Positions 1 through 6,150 of a stretch of 6,495 nt of DNA are shown here, piece by piece; the first letter of the stretch is position 1; each line of letters opens with the position of its first letter. The notes below the pieces were generated by a model. The model was not told the origin of the DNA. It made no database searches and saw only the letters and a program-made list of their open reading frames with translations. Origin of the DNA: Actinomycetales bacterium. GTDB taxonomy: Bacteria > Actinomycetota > Actinomycetes > Mycobacteriales > Mycobacteriaceae. The stretch lies in NCBI GenBank assembly GCA_012841845.1, contig DUTZ01000297.1, forward strand, positions 1 through 6,495, in the 5' to 3' direction. A program made the translations under genes and the position numbers.

Positions 1-1
1 C

Positions 2-985
2 GTGGACGGGCCCGGCGGCGTCCCGCTCCCCCACGCCGGGGACGCCCCCACCGGGATCGACCGGGCGCTAGACGCGGCGGCCGCCGCCGAGGGGACCCGC
101 GGCCTCGTCGTCGTCCACCGCGGTGAGATCGTCGGCGAGCACTACGCCGCCGGCTTCGGCCCCGACACCCGGCAGCTCGGGTGGTCCATGGCCAAGAGCG
201 TCACCGCCGCCCTCGTGGGGCGCGCCCGGCTCGAGCATCCCGACGCCGGGCTGGACCCGGAGGCCACCGGGCTGCGGCCCGAGTGGACCGACGAGCGCGC
301 CGACATCTCGCTCGACGACCTGCTCCGCATGACCTCCGGGCTGGAATGGGACGAGGAGTACGACCTCGGGACCCCCATCACCCGGATGCTCTTCTCCGAG
401 CCCGACATGGCCTCCTTCGCCGCCTCCCAGCCCCTCGCCCACGAGCCCGGCACGCACCGGCAGTACTCCTCCGGCACCACCAACATCGTGTGCGACCTCG
501 TCCGCGAACGCACCGGGCTCGGCACCGACCTCGCCGACCAGCTGCTCTTCGCACCACTCGGCATGCGCAGCGCCGTGCTCGAGGCCGACGCGAGCGGCGG
601 CCCCGTGTGCAGCTCCTACCTGTGGGCCACCCCGCGCGACTTCGCGCGCTTCGGCCAGTTCGTCTTGGACGACGGCGTGATCGACGGCCGGCGCCTGCTC
701 CCGGAGGGCTGGATGGACTACTCCACCGACGTCGTCCCGGCCGGTGGGGAGCCCGAGCCGTACGGCGCGCAGTGGTGGATCAACGAGGCCGGCGACGGCA
801 CCCCGCCGCGGTTCCCGGAGATGCCCGCGGACGCCTACTGGGCGTCGGGGCACGACGGCCAGTACGTCGTGGTGGTGCCCTCCGCCGACCTCGTGGTGGT
901 CCGGATGGGCTTCTCCCCCGGCGGCACGCTCGACTCGCTCGGGGTCGACGCGCTGGTCCGGGACGTCGCCGCCGCGGTGGACTGA
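2..985 (+). CDS. Serine hydrolase, beta-lactamase family (class C / NylB-like), probably 5'-partial
   Basis: The product is a penicillin-recognising-fold serine hydrolase that would cleave an ester, amide or lactam through an acyl-enzyme. Numbering from the GTG at position 2 (327 residues), the SxxK nucleophile motif is S62-M-A-K65 in the context GWSMAKS. The second motif is Y155-S-S-G with N161 following, the form typical of 6-aminohexanoate-dimer-hydrolase-like members. The third is a C-terminal GHDGQ (283-287) on a beta-strand-rich segment, standing in for the KTG box. The reading frame is open to the left edge and no ribosome binding site can be seen. NylB-like proteins usually have several dozen residues before this point, so the GTG is probably internal and the true start lies outside the window. 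No signal peptide is visible in what is present. Fold and family are secure. The substrate cannot be told, and a true beta-lactamase is unlikely. It converges on dgt with a 16-base gap. Confidence 0.88.
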   Translation: MDGPGGVPLPHAGDAPTGIDRALDAAAAAEGTRGLVVVHRGEIVGEHYAAGFGPDTRQLGWSMAKSVTAALVGRARLEHPDAGLDPEATGLRPEWTDERADISLDDLLRMTSGLEWDEEYDLGTPITRMLFSEPDMASFAASQPLAHEPGTHRQYSSGTTNIVCDLVRERTGLGTDLADQLLFAPLGMRSAVLEADASGGPVCSSYLWATPRDFARFGQFVLDDGVIDGRRLLPEGWMDYSTDVVPAGGEPEPYGAQWWINEAGDGTPPRFPEMPADAYWASGHDGQYVVVVPSADLVVVRMGFSPGGTLDSLGVDALVRDVAAAVD

Positions 986-996
986 CGGAGCGCGGC

Positions 997-1015
997 CGGC
1001 CTCAGCCCCAGGCCG
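997..1015. terminator. Weak candidate bidirectional terminator hairpin between hydrolase and dgt
   Basis: CGGCCT (997-1002) and AGGCCG (1010-1015) form a perfect 6-bp stem around a 7-base loop, just past the hydrolase stop and over the dgt stop codon. It has no T-tract on either side, and short GC-rich stems are common by chance in such DNA. The only support is its position between convergent genes. Confidence 0.25.
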
Positions 1016-2270
1016 CCTGGATGCCGGCGCTCGCGCGGTCGATCCGCTCCAGCCGGCTCTCCGTGTACAGCGCCACCTGGTCCACGATCACCCGCATCCG
1101 CGCGGCGTCGTCGGGCGCGGCGTCCCACAGCGGCCGCAGCCCCGCGTCGAGACCGGCGGGCGCGGAGTGCGCGAGGTACTCGGCCACCCGGTGGATCCGG
1201 TCGCGCTGGCGCTCCTGCCGCACCCGGTGGCCGGGGTCGCTCATGACGTACCGGACGGCCATCGTCTTGAGCATGACCACCTCCGCCTCGACCTCGGCCG
1301 GCACCTCGAGGTCCGCGCTGTAGCGCCCGTGCGGGACCGCCCCGTGGCGCTCGCGCGTGGCGTGGATGGCGGGCATGACGAAGCGGCCGACGAGCTCGCT
1401 GGTGAGCGTCTTGAGCGCCACCAGGCCGGCGAAGGTCTCCTCGAACGGCTGCACGGCGCGCACCACCTCGAGCGCGGCGAGACGCTCGGCGGCGGCCCGA
1501 AGGTCGGCCGCGTCCGGGCCGCGGAACTCCTGCGCGCCCAGGTCGGCCAGCGCCGCGGCCTCGTCCGGGTCCGCGAGGGAACGCAGGTCCAGGCGGCCGG
1601 CGACGATCGCGTCCTCGACGTCGTGCACCGAGTAGGCCACGTCGTCGGAGAAGTCCATGATCTGCGCCTCGAGGCAACGGCGGTCGCCCGGTGCGCCCTC
1701 GCGGATCCACGCCAGGGTGTCCGCGTCCTCGGCGTACGCCCCGAACTTGGTCGTGCCCTCCCGCGGCAGCCACGGGTACTTGGTGGCCGCGTCCAGCGCG
1801 GCCCGCGTGAGGTTGAGGCCCACCCCGCGGCCCCCGGCGTCCACCACCTTGGGCTCGAGGCGCGAGAGGATCCGCACGGTCTGGGCGTTGCCCTCGTAGC
1901 CGCCGCAGCCGCGGGCCACCTCGTCGAGCGCACGCTCGCCGTTGTGGCCGTACGGCGGGTGGCCGATGTCGTGACTCAGCCCCGCCAGGTCGGCGAGGTC
2001 CTGGTCGCACCCCAGCCCGGCGGCGATGCTGCGGGAGATCTGCGCCACCTCGAGCGAGTGGGTGAGCCGGGTCCGCGGGGTGTCCCCGTCGCCCGGGCCC
2101 ACCACCTGCGTCTTGTCCGCGAGCCGACGCAGCGCCGCCGAGTGCAGCACGCGGGCGCGGTCCCGCTCGAAGGGGCTGCGCTCGCTCGCCGTGGTGGCCC
2201 TGTCCGCGCGCCCGGTGCCCTCCGCCACCCGGCGCTCGCCGTCCGCCGCGTCGTAGGCGTAGCCCGTCAT
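1002..2270 (-). CDS. dgt: Deoxyguanosinetriphosphate triphosphohydrolase-like protein (HD-domain dNTPase)
   Basis: HD-superfamily triphosphohydrolase expected to hydrolyse dNTPs to the deoxynucleoside and tripolyphosphate in the cytoplasm, contributing to dNTP balance. With the start at 2270 the protein has 422 residues, normal for the actinobacterial family. The N-terminal signature [19 protein letters not shown] is followed by THSLEVAQ (metal ligand H71). Then come [14 protein letters not shown] (H100, D101, with H104 and H109) and [14 protein letters not shown] (D209/D210), together giving the H...HD...D metal site. The ATG at 2270 was chosen over the in-frame ATG at 2309 for two reasons. 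It has a strong GAGGAGG five bases upstream, and family members begin close to the xxRRVAE segment. The 2309 start has no Shine-Dalgarno and would overlap the upstream gene. It lies 19 bases after the DUF218 gene and is probably the last gene of the glyS operon. The nucleotide preference cannot be read from sequence, hence 'dgt-like'. Confidence 0.95.
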   Translation of the reverse strand: MTGYAYDAADGERRVAEGTGRADRATTASERSPFERDRARVLHSAALRRLADKTQVVGPGDGDTPRTRLTHSLEVAQISRSIAAGLGCDQDLADLAGLSHDIGHPPYGHNGERALDEVARGCGGYEGNAQTVRILSRLEPKVVDAGGRGVGLNLTRAALDAATKYPWLPREGTTKFGAYAEDADTLAWIREGAPGDRRCLEAQIMDFSDDVAYSVHDVEDAIVAGRLDLRSLADPDEAAALADLGAQEFRGPDAADLRAAAERLAALEVVRAVQPFEETFAGLVALKTLTSELVGRFVMPAIHATRERHGAVPHGRYSADLEVPAEVEAEVVMLKTMAVRYVMSDPGHRVRQERQRDRIHRVAEYLAHSAPAGLDAGLRPLWDAAPDDAARMRVIVDQVALYTESRLERIDRASAGIQAAWG

Positions 2271-2275
2271 GCGTG

Positions 2276-2282
2276 CCTCCTC
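2276..2282 (-). promoter_or_regulatory. Shine-Dalgarno of dgt that decides its start
   Basis: The minus strand reads GAGGAGG with five bases before the ATG at 2270. It lies in the 19-base gap after the DUF218 stop codon. This is the strongest ribosome binding site in the window and favours the 2270 start over 2309. Confidence 0.8.
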
Positions 2283-2289
2283 GACCCGC

Positions 2290-2937
2290 TCATCCCGGGA
2301 AGTCGACATCCGTGCCGGCCAGCCGGTGGTACTGGTACCAGAGCACCGCGCCGGTCTCCCGGATGATGCTCATGATCTGGTTCTCGCGCGTCCACACCGC
2401 GGGCCCGTGCCGGGTCGGCGAGGTCCATGCGTCCAGGCCGGCGTCGCGCGCCATCATCCGCGCGCGGTACGAGTGCGTGGGGTCGCTCACCAGCACCACC
2501 GACGACCCACCCTGGTCCTTGACCGTCTGGGCCACGGCCTCGAGGCTGCCGACGGTGTTGGTGCCGGTCTCCACCGCGAGGATCGCCAGCGGGGACACGC
2601 CCAGCTCGGTGAGGTAGGCCCGGCCGGAGCCCGCCTCCGTGTAGGTGTCCCCCGGCTGGTTGCCGCCCACGGTGATGACCTGCGGCGCGACCCCCTGCTC
2701 GTAGAGGGTCGCGGCGTGCTCGAGCCGCGCCTTGAACACCGGCGTCGGGACACCGTGGTACTGCGCCGCGCCGAGCACCACGATCGCGTCGGCCGTCGTC
2801 CGGTCGTCCACGCGCGCCACGTGCCAGACGCGGAACGCGATGAACCCGGGCACGACGAGGCACGCCAGGAGCGCGATCACCAGGAGCCAGCCCAGGCCCC
2901 TGGTCGCCGCGCGGAACGGGGACCGGGATCTGCTCAC
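2290..2937 (-). CDS. DUF218 / YdcF-SanA-ElyC family membrane-anchored protein
   Basis: Protein of 215 residues in the DUF218 family. A short basic N-terminus (about 1-13) is followed by one hydrophobic helix (about 15-37), so it should be anchored with its soluble domain outside the cytoplasm. The domain shows the family pattern. There is [21 protein letters not shown] (51-71, a strand followed by the residues leading into a helix), then a [11 protein letters not shown] loop (88-97). Next come E123 and N127-T128, and then [17 protein letters not shown] (147-163) with D152, H155, R158 and R160. Known relatives are linked to vancomycin tolerance and envelope integrity (SanA, ElyC), but the biochemical activity of the family is not settled, so no reaction is assigned. 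The GTG at 2937 is the only suitable in-frame start between the glyS stop and the hydrophobic helix. Its Shine-Dalgarno is poor, so translation may depend on coupling to glyS, 23 bases upstream. Confidence 0.9.
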   Translation of the reverse strand: MSRSRSPFRAATRGLGWLLVIALLACLVVPGFIAFRVWHVARVDDRTTADAIVVLGAAQYHGVPTPVFKARLEHAATLYEQGVAPQVITVGGNQPGDTYTEAGSGRAYLTELGVSPLAILAVETGTNTVGSLEAVAQTVKDQGGSSVVLVSDPTHSYRARMMARDAGLDAWTSPTRHGPAVWTRENQIMSIIRETGAVLWYQYHRLAGTDVDFPG

Positions 2938-2960
2938 CCGACCAGTGTGCCAGCGTCCGG

Positions 2961-4355
2961 TCAGCAGCCCAGGAGACGCTGCGCGAGGTAGCCCTCGACC
3001 TGGTCGATCGCCACCCGCTCCTGCGACATGGTGTCCCGCTCGCGGATGGTGACGGCCTGGTCCTCGAGGGTGTCGAAGTCCACGGTGATGCAGAACGGGG
3101 TGCCGATCTCGTCGTGGCGGCGGTAGCGGCGGCCGATCGCCTGCGCGTCGTCGAAGTCCACGTTCCAGCTCTTCCGCAGCTGCGCGGCGAGGTCGCGCGC
3201 CTTGGGCGAGAGGTCGGCGTTGCGGCTCAGCGGCAGCACGGCGGCCTTGAACGGGGCCAGCCGGCGGTCCAGCTTGAGCACCGTGCGCGTGTCGACGCCG
3301 CCCTTGGCGTTGGGCGCCTCGTCCTCGGTGTAGGCGTCGATGAGGAACGCCATGAGCGAACGGGTGAGCCCGAAGCTCGGCTCGATGACGTGCGGGATGT
3401 AGCGCTCGCCGGAGGCCTGGTCGAAGTACTGCAGGTCCTCGCCGGAGTGCTCCTGGTGCTGCGAGAGGTCGTAGTCCGTGCGGTTGGCCACGCCCATGAG
3501 CTCGCCCCACTCGCCGCCGGCGAAGCCGAACTTGTACTCGAAGTCGATGGTGCCCGCCGAGTAGTGGGCGCGCTCGTCGTCCGGCACGTCGAAGCGGCGC
3601 ATGTTGGCCGGGTCGATGCCCAGGTCCACGAACCAGTCCCAGCAGTCCTCGACCCAGCGCTCGAACCAGGAGTTCGCGTCCTGCGGGGCGGTGAAGAACT
3701 CGATCTCCATCTGCTCGAACTCGCGGGTGCGGAAGATGAAGTTGCCCGGGGTGATCTCGTTGCGGAACGCCTTGCCGATCTGCGCGATGCCGAACGGCGG
3801 CTTGCGCCGGGCGGTGGTCATGACGTTCTTGTAGTTGATGAAGATGCCCTGGGCGGTCTCCGGGCGCAGGTAGTGCAGGCCCACCTCGTTGTCGACCGGG
3901 CCGAGGAAGGTCTTCATGAGACCGGAGAACAGCTGCGGCTCGGTCCACTTGCCCTTGGTGCCGCAGTTGGGGCAGGCGATCTCCGCCATCGGGGCGTCGG
4001 CCGGGTTGTCGAGCTTCTTCTTGGCCGCGTACGCCTCCTGCAGGTGGTCCTGGCGCAGGCGGTTGTGGCAGTTGAGGCACTCGACGAGCGGGTCGGTGAA
4101 GGTGTCGACGTGGCCGGACGCCTGCCACACCTGGCGCGGCAGGATGATCGAGGAGTCCAGGCCCACGACGTCCTCGCGGGCGGTGACGAAGGTCCGCCAC
4201 CACTGGCGCTTGATGTTGTCCTTGAGCTCCACGCCCAGCGGCCCGTAGTCCCACGCCGACCGGGTACCGCCGTAGATCTCGCCACACTGGTACACCAGGC
4301 CCCGGCGCTTACAGAGGTTGACGACGGTGTCGATGACGGACGTTGAGGAAGCCAC
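2961..4355 (-). CDS. glyS: Glycyl-tRNA synthetase, dimeric class II type
   Basis: Charges tRNA-Gly with glycine using ATP, in the cytoplasm. At 464 residues it is the homodimeric (alpha2) eukaryote/archaea-like form found in actinobacteria, not the alpha2beta2 form. Visible landmarks are the N-terminal [17 protein letters not shown] (25-41), [10 protein letters not shown] (163-172), motif 2 [19 protein letters not shown] (197-215), and motif 3 [12 protein letters not shown] (329-340, R332). The C-terminal anticodon-binding domain contains [17 protein letters not shown] (374-390). An insertion between about 90 and 135 carries C93-x2-C96 and C128-x2-C131, a zinc-knuckle-like arrangement that the M. 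tuberculosis enzyme, as I recall it, lacks. The GTG at 4355 starts just before the conserved [13 protein letters not shown]. It has AGGGAG ten bases upstream and no better in-frame alternative. It is divergent from smtB and is probably the first gene of a glyS-DUF218-dgt operon. Confidence 0.98.
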   Translation of the reverse strand: MASSTSVIDTVVNLCKRRGLVYQCGEIYGGTRSAWDYGPLGVELKDNIKRQWWRTFVTAREDVVGLDSSIILPRQVWQASGHVDTFTDPLVECLNCHNRLRQDHLQEAYAAKKKLDNPADAPMAEIACPNCGTKGKWTEPQLFSGLMKTFLGPVDNEVGLHYLRPETAQGIFINYKNVMTTARRKPPFGIAQIGKAFRNEITPGNFIFRTREFEQMEIEFFTAPQDANSWFERWVEDCWDWFVDLGIDPANMRRFDVPDDERAHYSAGTIDFEYKFGFAGGEWGELMGVANRTDYDLSQHQEHSGEDLQYFDQASGERYIPHVIEPSFGLTRSLMAFLIDAYTEDEAPNAKGGVDTRTVLKLDRRLAPFKAAVLPLSRNADLSPKARDLAAQLRKSWNVDFDDAQAIGRRYRRHDEIGTPFCITVDFDTLEDQAVTIRERDTMSQERVAIDQVEGYLAQRLLGC

Positions 4356-4365
4356 GTCGGGGGTT

Positions 4366-4371
4366 CTCCCT
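4366..4371 (-). promoter_or_regulatory. Shine-Dalgarno of glyS
   Basis: The minus strand reads AGGGAG, ten bases before the GTG at 4355. The spacing is a little long but usable, and it supports the GTG start of glyS. Confidence 0.55.
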
Positions 4372-4401
4372 TGGTGAGTCGGGGTGATTCGGCCGCCGGT
4401 T

Positions 4402-4434
4402 CACGGCGTCGGCGCGCCGACCGTGCGGCGCGCC
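4402..4434. promoter_or_regulatory. Palindrome pair in the presumed glyS leader (two GGCGCGCC cores)
   Basis: A perfect 12-bp palindrome TCGGCGCGCCGA lies at 4409-4420. It is extended by CACGG (4402-4406) and CCGTG (4421-4425) with a two-base asymmetry. The 8-bp core GGCGCGCC recurs at 4427-4434, exactly 16 bases from the first copy (4411-4418). The block lies downstream of the candidate glyS -10 and about 50-80 bases before the glyS start. It would therefore be either an operator overlapping the first transcribed bases or a stable leader hairpin. No known regulator motif is recognised, and GC-rich DNA makes short palindromes of this sort fairly likely. Confidence 0.35.
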
Positions 4435-4440
4435 ACTTCC

Positions 4441-4481
4441 CCCAGGGTATCCGGTCGCCTCCGGTGGTCTGGGATACTGGG
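4441..4481. promoter_or_regulatory. Candidate divergent promoter element for glyS and smtB-zur
   Basis: An inverted repeat pairs CCCA-GG-GTATCC (4441-4452) with GGATAC-TGGG (4472-4481): ten matching bases with a two-base bulge, around a 19-base centre. Each arm carries a plausible -10. On the plus strand this is GATACT (4473-4478) for smtB, 57-62 bases before its ATG. On the minus strand it is TACCCT (4449-4444) for glyS, about 90 bases before its GTG. In this reading the two promoters overlap back to back, each -35 lying near the other's -10, though neither -35 matches TTGACA well. In mycobacteria SmtB represses its own operon through a palindrome near its promoter, so this element is the best local candidate for that operator. 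That assignment is inferred from position and symmetry only. Confidence 0.4.
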
Positions 4482-4534
4482 GTCCCCACCCCACCGCCGC
4501 GCCCGCGGCAGCCGCGCCCGGAAGGTGCCCTGAG

Positions 4535-4912
4535 ATGCGACCCGGACCCGACCCGACGATCGACCCCGCGTCGGCGGACGACGTCCACGACTGCGCACAC
4601 GAGGCCGAGCCCGTCCCGCTGCCGCCCGTGCCCGTCGTCGAGGCCGCCGGCGAGCTGCTCCGCGCGCTGTCCGCGCCGCTGCGCATCGGGATCGTCCTGC
4701 AGTTGCGGGAGGGCCCGCGCTGCGTCCACGAGCTCGTCGACGCCCTGGGCGTGGCCCAGCCGCTCGTGAGCCAGCACCTGCGGGTGCTCAAGACGTCCAA
4801 GGTGGTGGCCGCGCACCGGCAGGGCCGGGAGATCCGCTACGAGCTCATCGACGACCACCTGCTGAGCATCGTGGAGGCCGCGGTGGTCCACGCCGCCGAG
4901 GACCGGCCGTGA
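4535..4912 (+). CDS. smtB: ArsR/SmtB-family zinc-responsive repressor
   Basis: Winged-helix metal sensor of 125 residues. It probably binds DNA without zinc and releases it when zinc is bound, as the mycobacterial SmtB upstream of zur does. The domain runs from about 33 to 122. It includes AAGELLRALSAPLRIGIVLQL (37-57), the recognition helix AQPLVSQHLRVLKTSKVV (74-91) and the wing HRQGREIRYEL (94-104). The C-terminal helix carries D106, H108, H119 and E122, whose spacing (2, 11, 3) equals the alpha-5 zinc site of cyanobacterial SmtB (D104, H106, H117, E120). A second, alpha-3N-like site is possible from C63/E66 plus the N-terminal H18-D-C20-A-H22 cluster. The ATG at 4535 has GGAAGG nine bases upstream. 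Its stop overlaps the zur start by four bases, so the two regulators are translationally coupled. It is divergent from glyS and probably autoregulated. Confidence 0.95.
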   Translation: MRPGPDPTIDPASADDVHDCAHEAEPVPLPPVPVVEAAGELLRALSAPLRIGIVLQLREGPRCVHELVDALGVAQPLVSQHLRVLKTSKVVAAHRQGREIRYELIDDHLLSIVEAAVVHAAEDRP

Positions 4913-5316
4913 CCACACCCGGCAAGCCCATCGGGGTCCGGTCGACCCGGCAGCGCAGCGCCATCTCGGCCCTGCTCGACGAGTCGAAGGGCTTCCGCTC
5001 GGCCCAGGACCTCCACGCCGAGCTGCGCGACCGCGGCGACACGATCGGCCTCACCACCGTCTACCGGACGCTGCAGTCGATGGCGGACGCCGGCGCGGTG
5101 GACGTGCTGCGCACCGACTCGGGCGAGGCGATCTTCCGCAAGTGCTCAGACTCGCACCACCACCACCTGGTGTGCCGGCGCTGCGGGTTCACCATCGAGG
5201 TCGAGGGCCCGGAGGTCGAGTCGTGGGCCCACGCGACCGGCTCCGCCCACGGCTTCGCCGACGTGGAGCACACCGTCGAGCTGTTCGGCCTGTGCGCCGA
5301 GTGCGCGGCCGCCTGA
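4909..5316 (+). CDS. zur: Zinc uptake regulator, Fur family (Zur / FurB)
   Basis: Fur-family repressor of 135 residues that binds DNA when loaded with zinc, switching off zinc uptake and zinc-sparing genes. The N-terminal winged helix has GVRSTRQRSAISALL (9-23), DLHAELRDRG (34-43) and the recognition segment IGLTTVYRTLQSMADAG (46-62). The dimerisation domain holds the full ligand set of M. tuberculosis FurB. The structural site is C89-x2-C92 with C129-x2-C132. The regulatory site is D65, C79, H84 and H86. The third site is H83/H85, E104 and H121. The GTG at 4909 overlaps the smtB TGA as GTGA, and an in-frame GTG at this coupling point fits the family's N-terminal length. The smtB-zur pair is the standard mycobacterial arrangement, in which SmtB loses repression at high zinc and Zur is then made. 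It converges on uppS. Confidence 0.97.
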   Translation: MTTPGKPIGVRSTRQRSAISALLDESKGFRSAQDLHAELRDRGDTIGLTTVYRTLQSMADAGAVDVLRTDSGEAIFRKCSDSHHHHLVCRRCGFTIEVEGPEVESWAHATGSAHGFADVEHTVELFGLCAECAAA

Positions 5317-5333
5317 CCGACGCGCTCAGGCGG
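5309..5333. terminator. Bidirectional terminator-like hairpin between zur and uppS
   Basis: CCGCCTGA (5309-5316) and TCAGGCGG (5326-5333) form a perfect 8-bp stem around a 9-base loop. The loop is exactly the intergenic gap, and each arm ends in the TGA stop of one of the convergent genes. There is no T-tract on either side. Actinobacterial terminators often lack one, so function is plausible but not proven. Confidence 0.5.
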
Positions 5334-6150
5334 GCTTGACGCCGCCGAAGCGCCGGTCGCGCTCCGCGTACTCCAGGCACGCCGCCCACAGGTCGCGGCG
5401 GTCGAAGTCCGGGAACAGGGTGTCCTGGAAGACGAACTCGGCGTACGCGCTCTGCCACAGCAGGAAGTTGGAGGTGCGCAGCTCGCCGGAGGGGCGCAGG
5501 AACAGGTCCACGTCCGGCATGTCCGGCTCGTCGAGGTAGCGGGCGAAGGTGTCCTCGGTGAGGTGGTCCGGCGACACCTCGCCGGCGGCCACGCGGCGGG
5601 CGAAGTCGCGGGCGGCGTCGACGATCTCGGCGCGGCCTCCGTAGTTGACGCACATGGCCAGGGTCATCACCGTGTTGTCGCGGGTGAGCTCCTCGGCCTC
5701 CTCCAGCTCGTCGATCACCGACTTCCACAGCCGCGGCCGGCGGCCCGCCCACCGGACCCGCACACCGAGCTCGTGCATCTCGTCGCGGCGACGCCGCAGC
5801 ACGTCGCGGTTGAAGCCCATGAGGAAGCGCACCTCCTCGGGGCTGCGCTTCCAGTTCTCCGTGGAGAACGCGTACGCCGAGAGGTACGGCACGCCCAGCT
5901 CGATGCAGCCCTGGACCACGTCCATGAGCACGGCCTCGCCGCGCTTGTGCCCCTCGGTCCGCGGCAGCCCGCGCTCCTGGGCCCAGCGGCCGTTGCCGTC
6001 CATCACCAGCGCGACGTGCCGCGGCACGAACTCGGCGGGGATCGCCGGGGGCCGCGCACCGGACGGGTGCGGGGTGGGGGTCCGCGCGGTCTCCGGGGTC
6101 ACGCCCTGCCGGGCGGTGGGGCGCTTACGAAATCTGGGCAGTCCGGGCAC
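5326..6150 (-). CDS. uppS: Polyprenyl diphosphate synthase (cis-prenyltransferase, UppS / decaprenyl diphosphate synthase)
   Basis: Z-type prenyltransferase of 274 residues that adds isopentenyl diphosphate units to an allylic diphosphate, making the C50/C55 lipid carrier for peptidoglycan and arabinogalactan. It acts at the cytoplasmic membrane surface. The catalytic motif VMDGNGRWA spans 49-57 with D51. It is followed by H68, [19 protein letters not shown] (95-113), NYGGR (169-173) and [14 protein letters not shown] (216-229, with R219, R225 and S227), and by the Mg-associated E238 in AYAEFVFQD. The first 40 residues are a basic, Pro-rich extension, as in the mycobacterial decaprenyl enzyme, which it resembles more closely than the Z-farnesyl type. 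The GTG at 6150 has GGAGA about seven bases upstream. A later in-frame GTG at 6102 has only a weak site. It lies inside the recO end and is probably co-transcribed with recO. Confidence 0.96.
   Translation of the reverse strand: MPGLPRFRKRPTARQGVTPETARTPTPHPSGARPPAIPAEFVPRHVALVMDGNGRWAQERGLPRTEGHKRGEAVLMDVVQGCIELGVPYLSAYAFSTENWKRSPEEVRFLMGFNRDVLRRRRDEMHELGVRVRWAGRRPRLWKSVIDELEEAEELTRDNTVMTLAMCVNYGGRAEIVDAARDFARRVAAGEVSPDHLTEDTFARYLDEPDMPDVDLFLRPSGELRTSNFLLWQSAYAEFVFQDTLFPDFDRRDLWAACLEYAERDRRFGGVKPA

Noticed and set aside
2271..2309. Upstream ATG start for dgt at 2309
   Set aside because: There is no Shine-Dalgarno before it and it would overlap the DUF218 gene. The ATG at 2270 has GAGGAGG at five bases and fits the family's N-terminus.
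744..2366. Long open frame of 540 codons on the plus strand, antisense to dgt
   Set aside because: It is the complement of a conserved dgt gene. Its product is rich in Arg, Val, Gly and Ala with no recognisable motif, as expected for third-position GC bias.
2290..4287. Apparent 665-residue fusion protein ending in the DUF218 domain
   Set aside because: The part upstream of 2937 runs through glyS in the wrong frame and is Arg/Pro/Gly-rich nonsense. Only the last 215 residues are a real protein.
3114..4346. Open frame of 410 codons on the plus strand, antisense to glyS
   Set aside because: It is a shadow of glyS, low in complexity (V/E/A/L/R-rich) and without domain motifs or a ribosome binding site.
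4356..4440. T-box or other riboswitch in the glyS leader
   Set aside because: The predicted leader is only about 80 bases. I see no T-box consensus and no terminator/antiterminator pair with a T-tract.
4356..4534. Zur box controlling smtB-zur or glyS
   Set aside because: No AT-rich palindrome resembling the mycobacterial Zur site is present in this GC-rich intergenic region.
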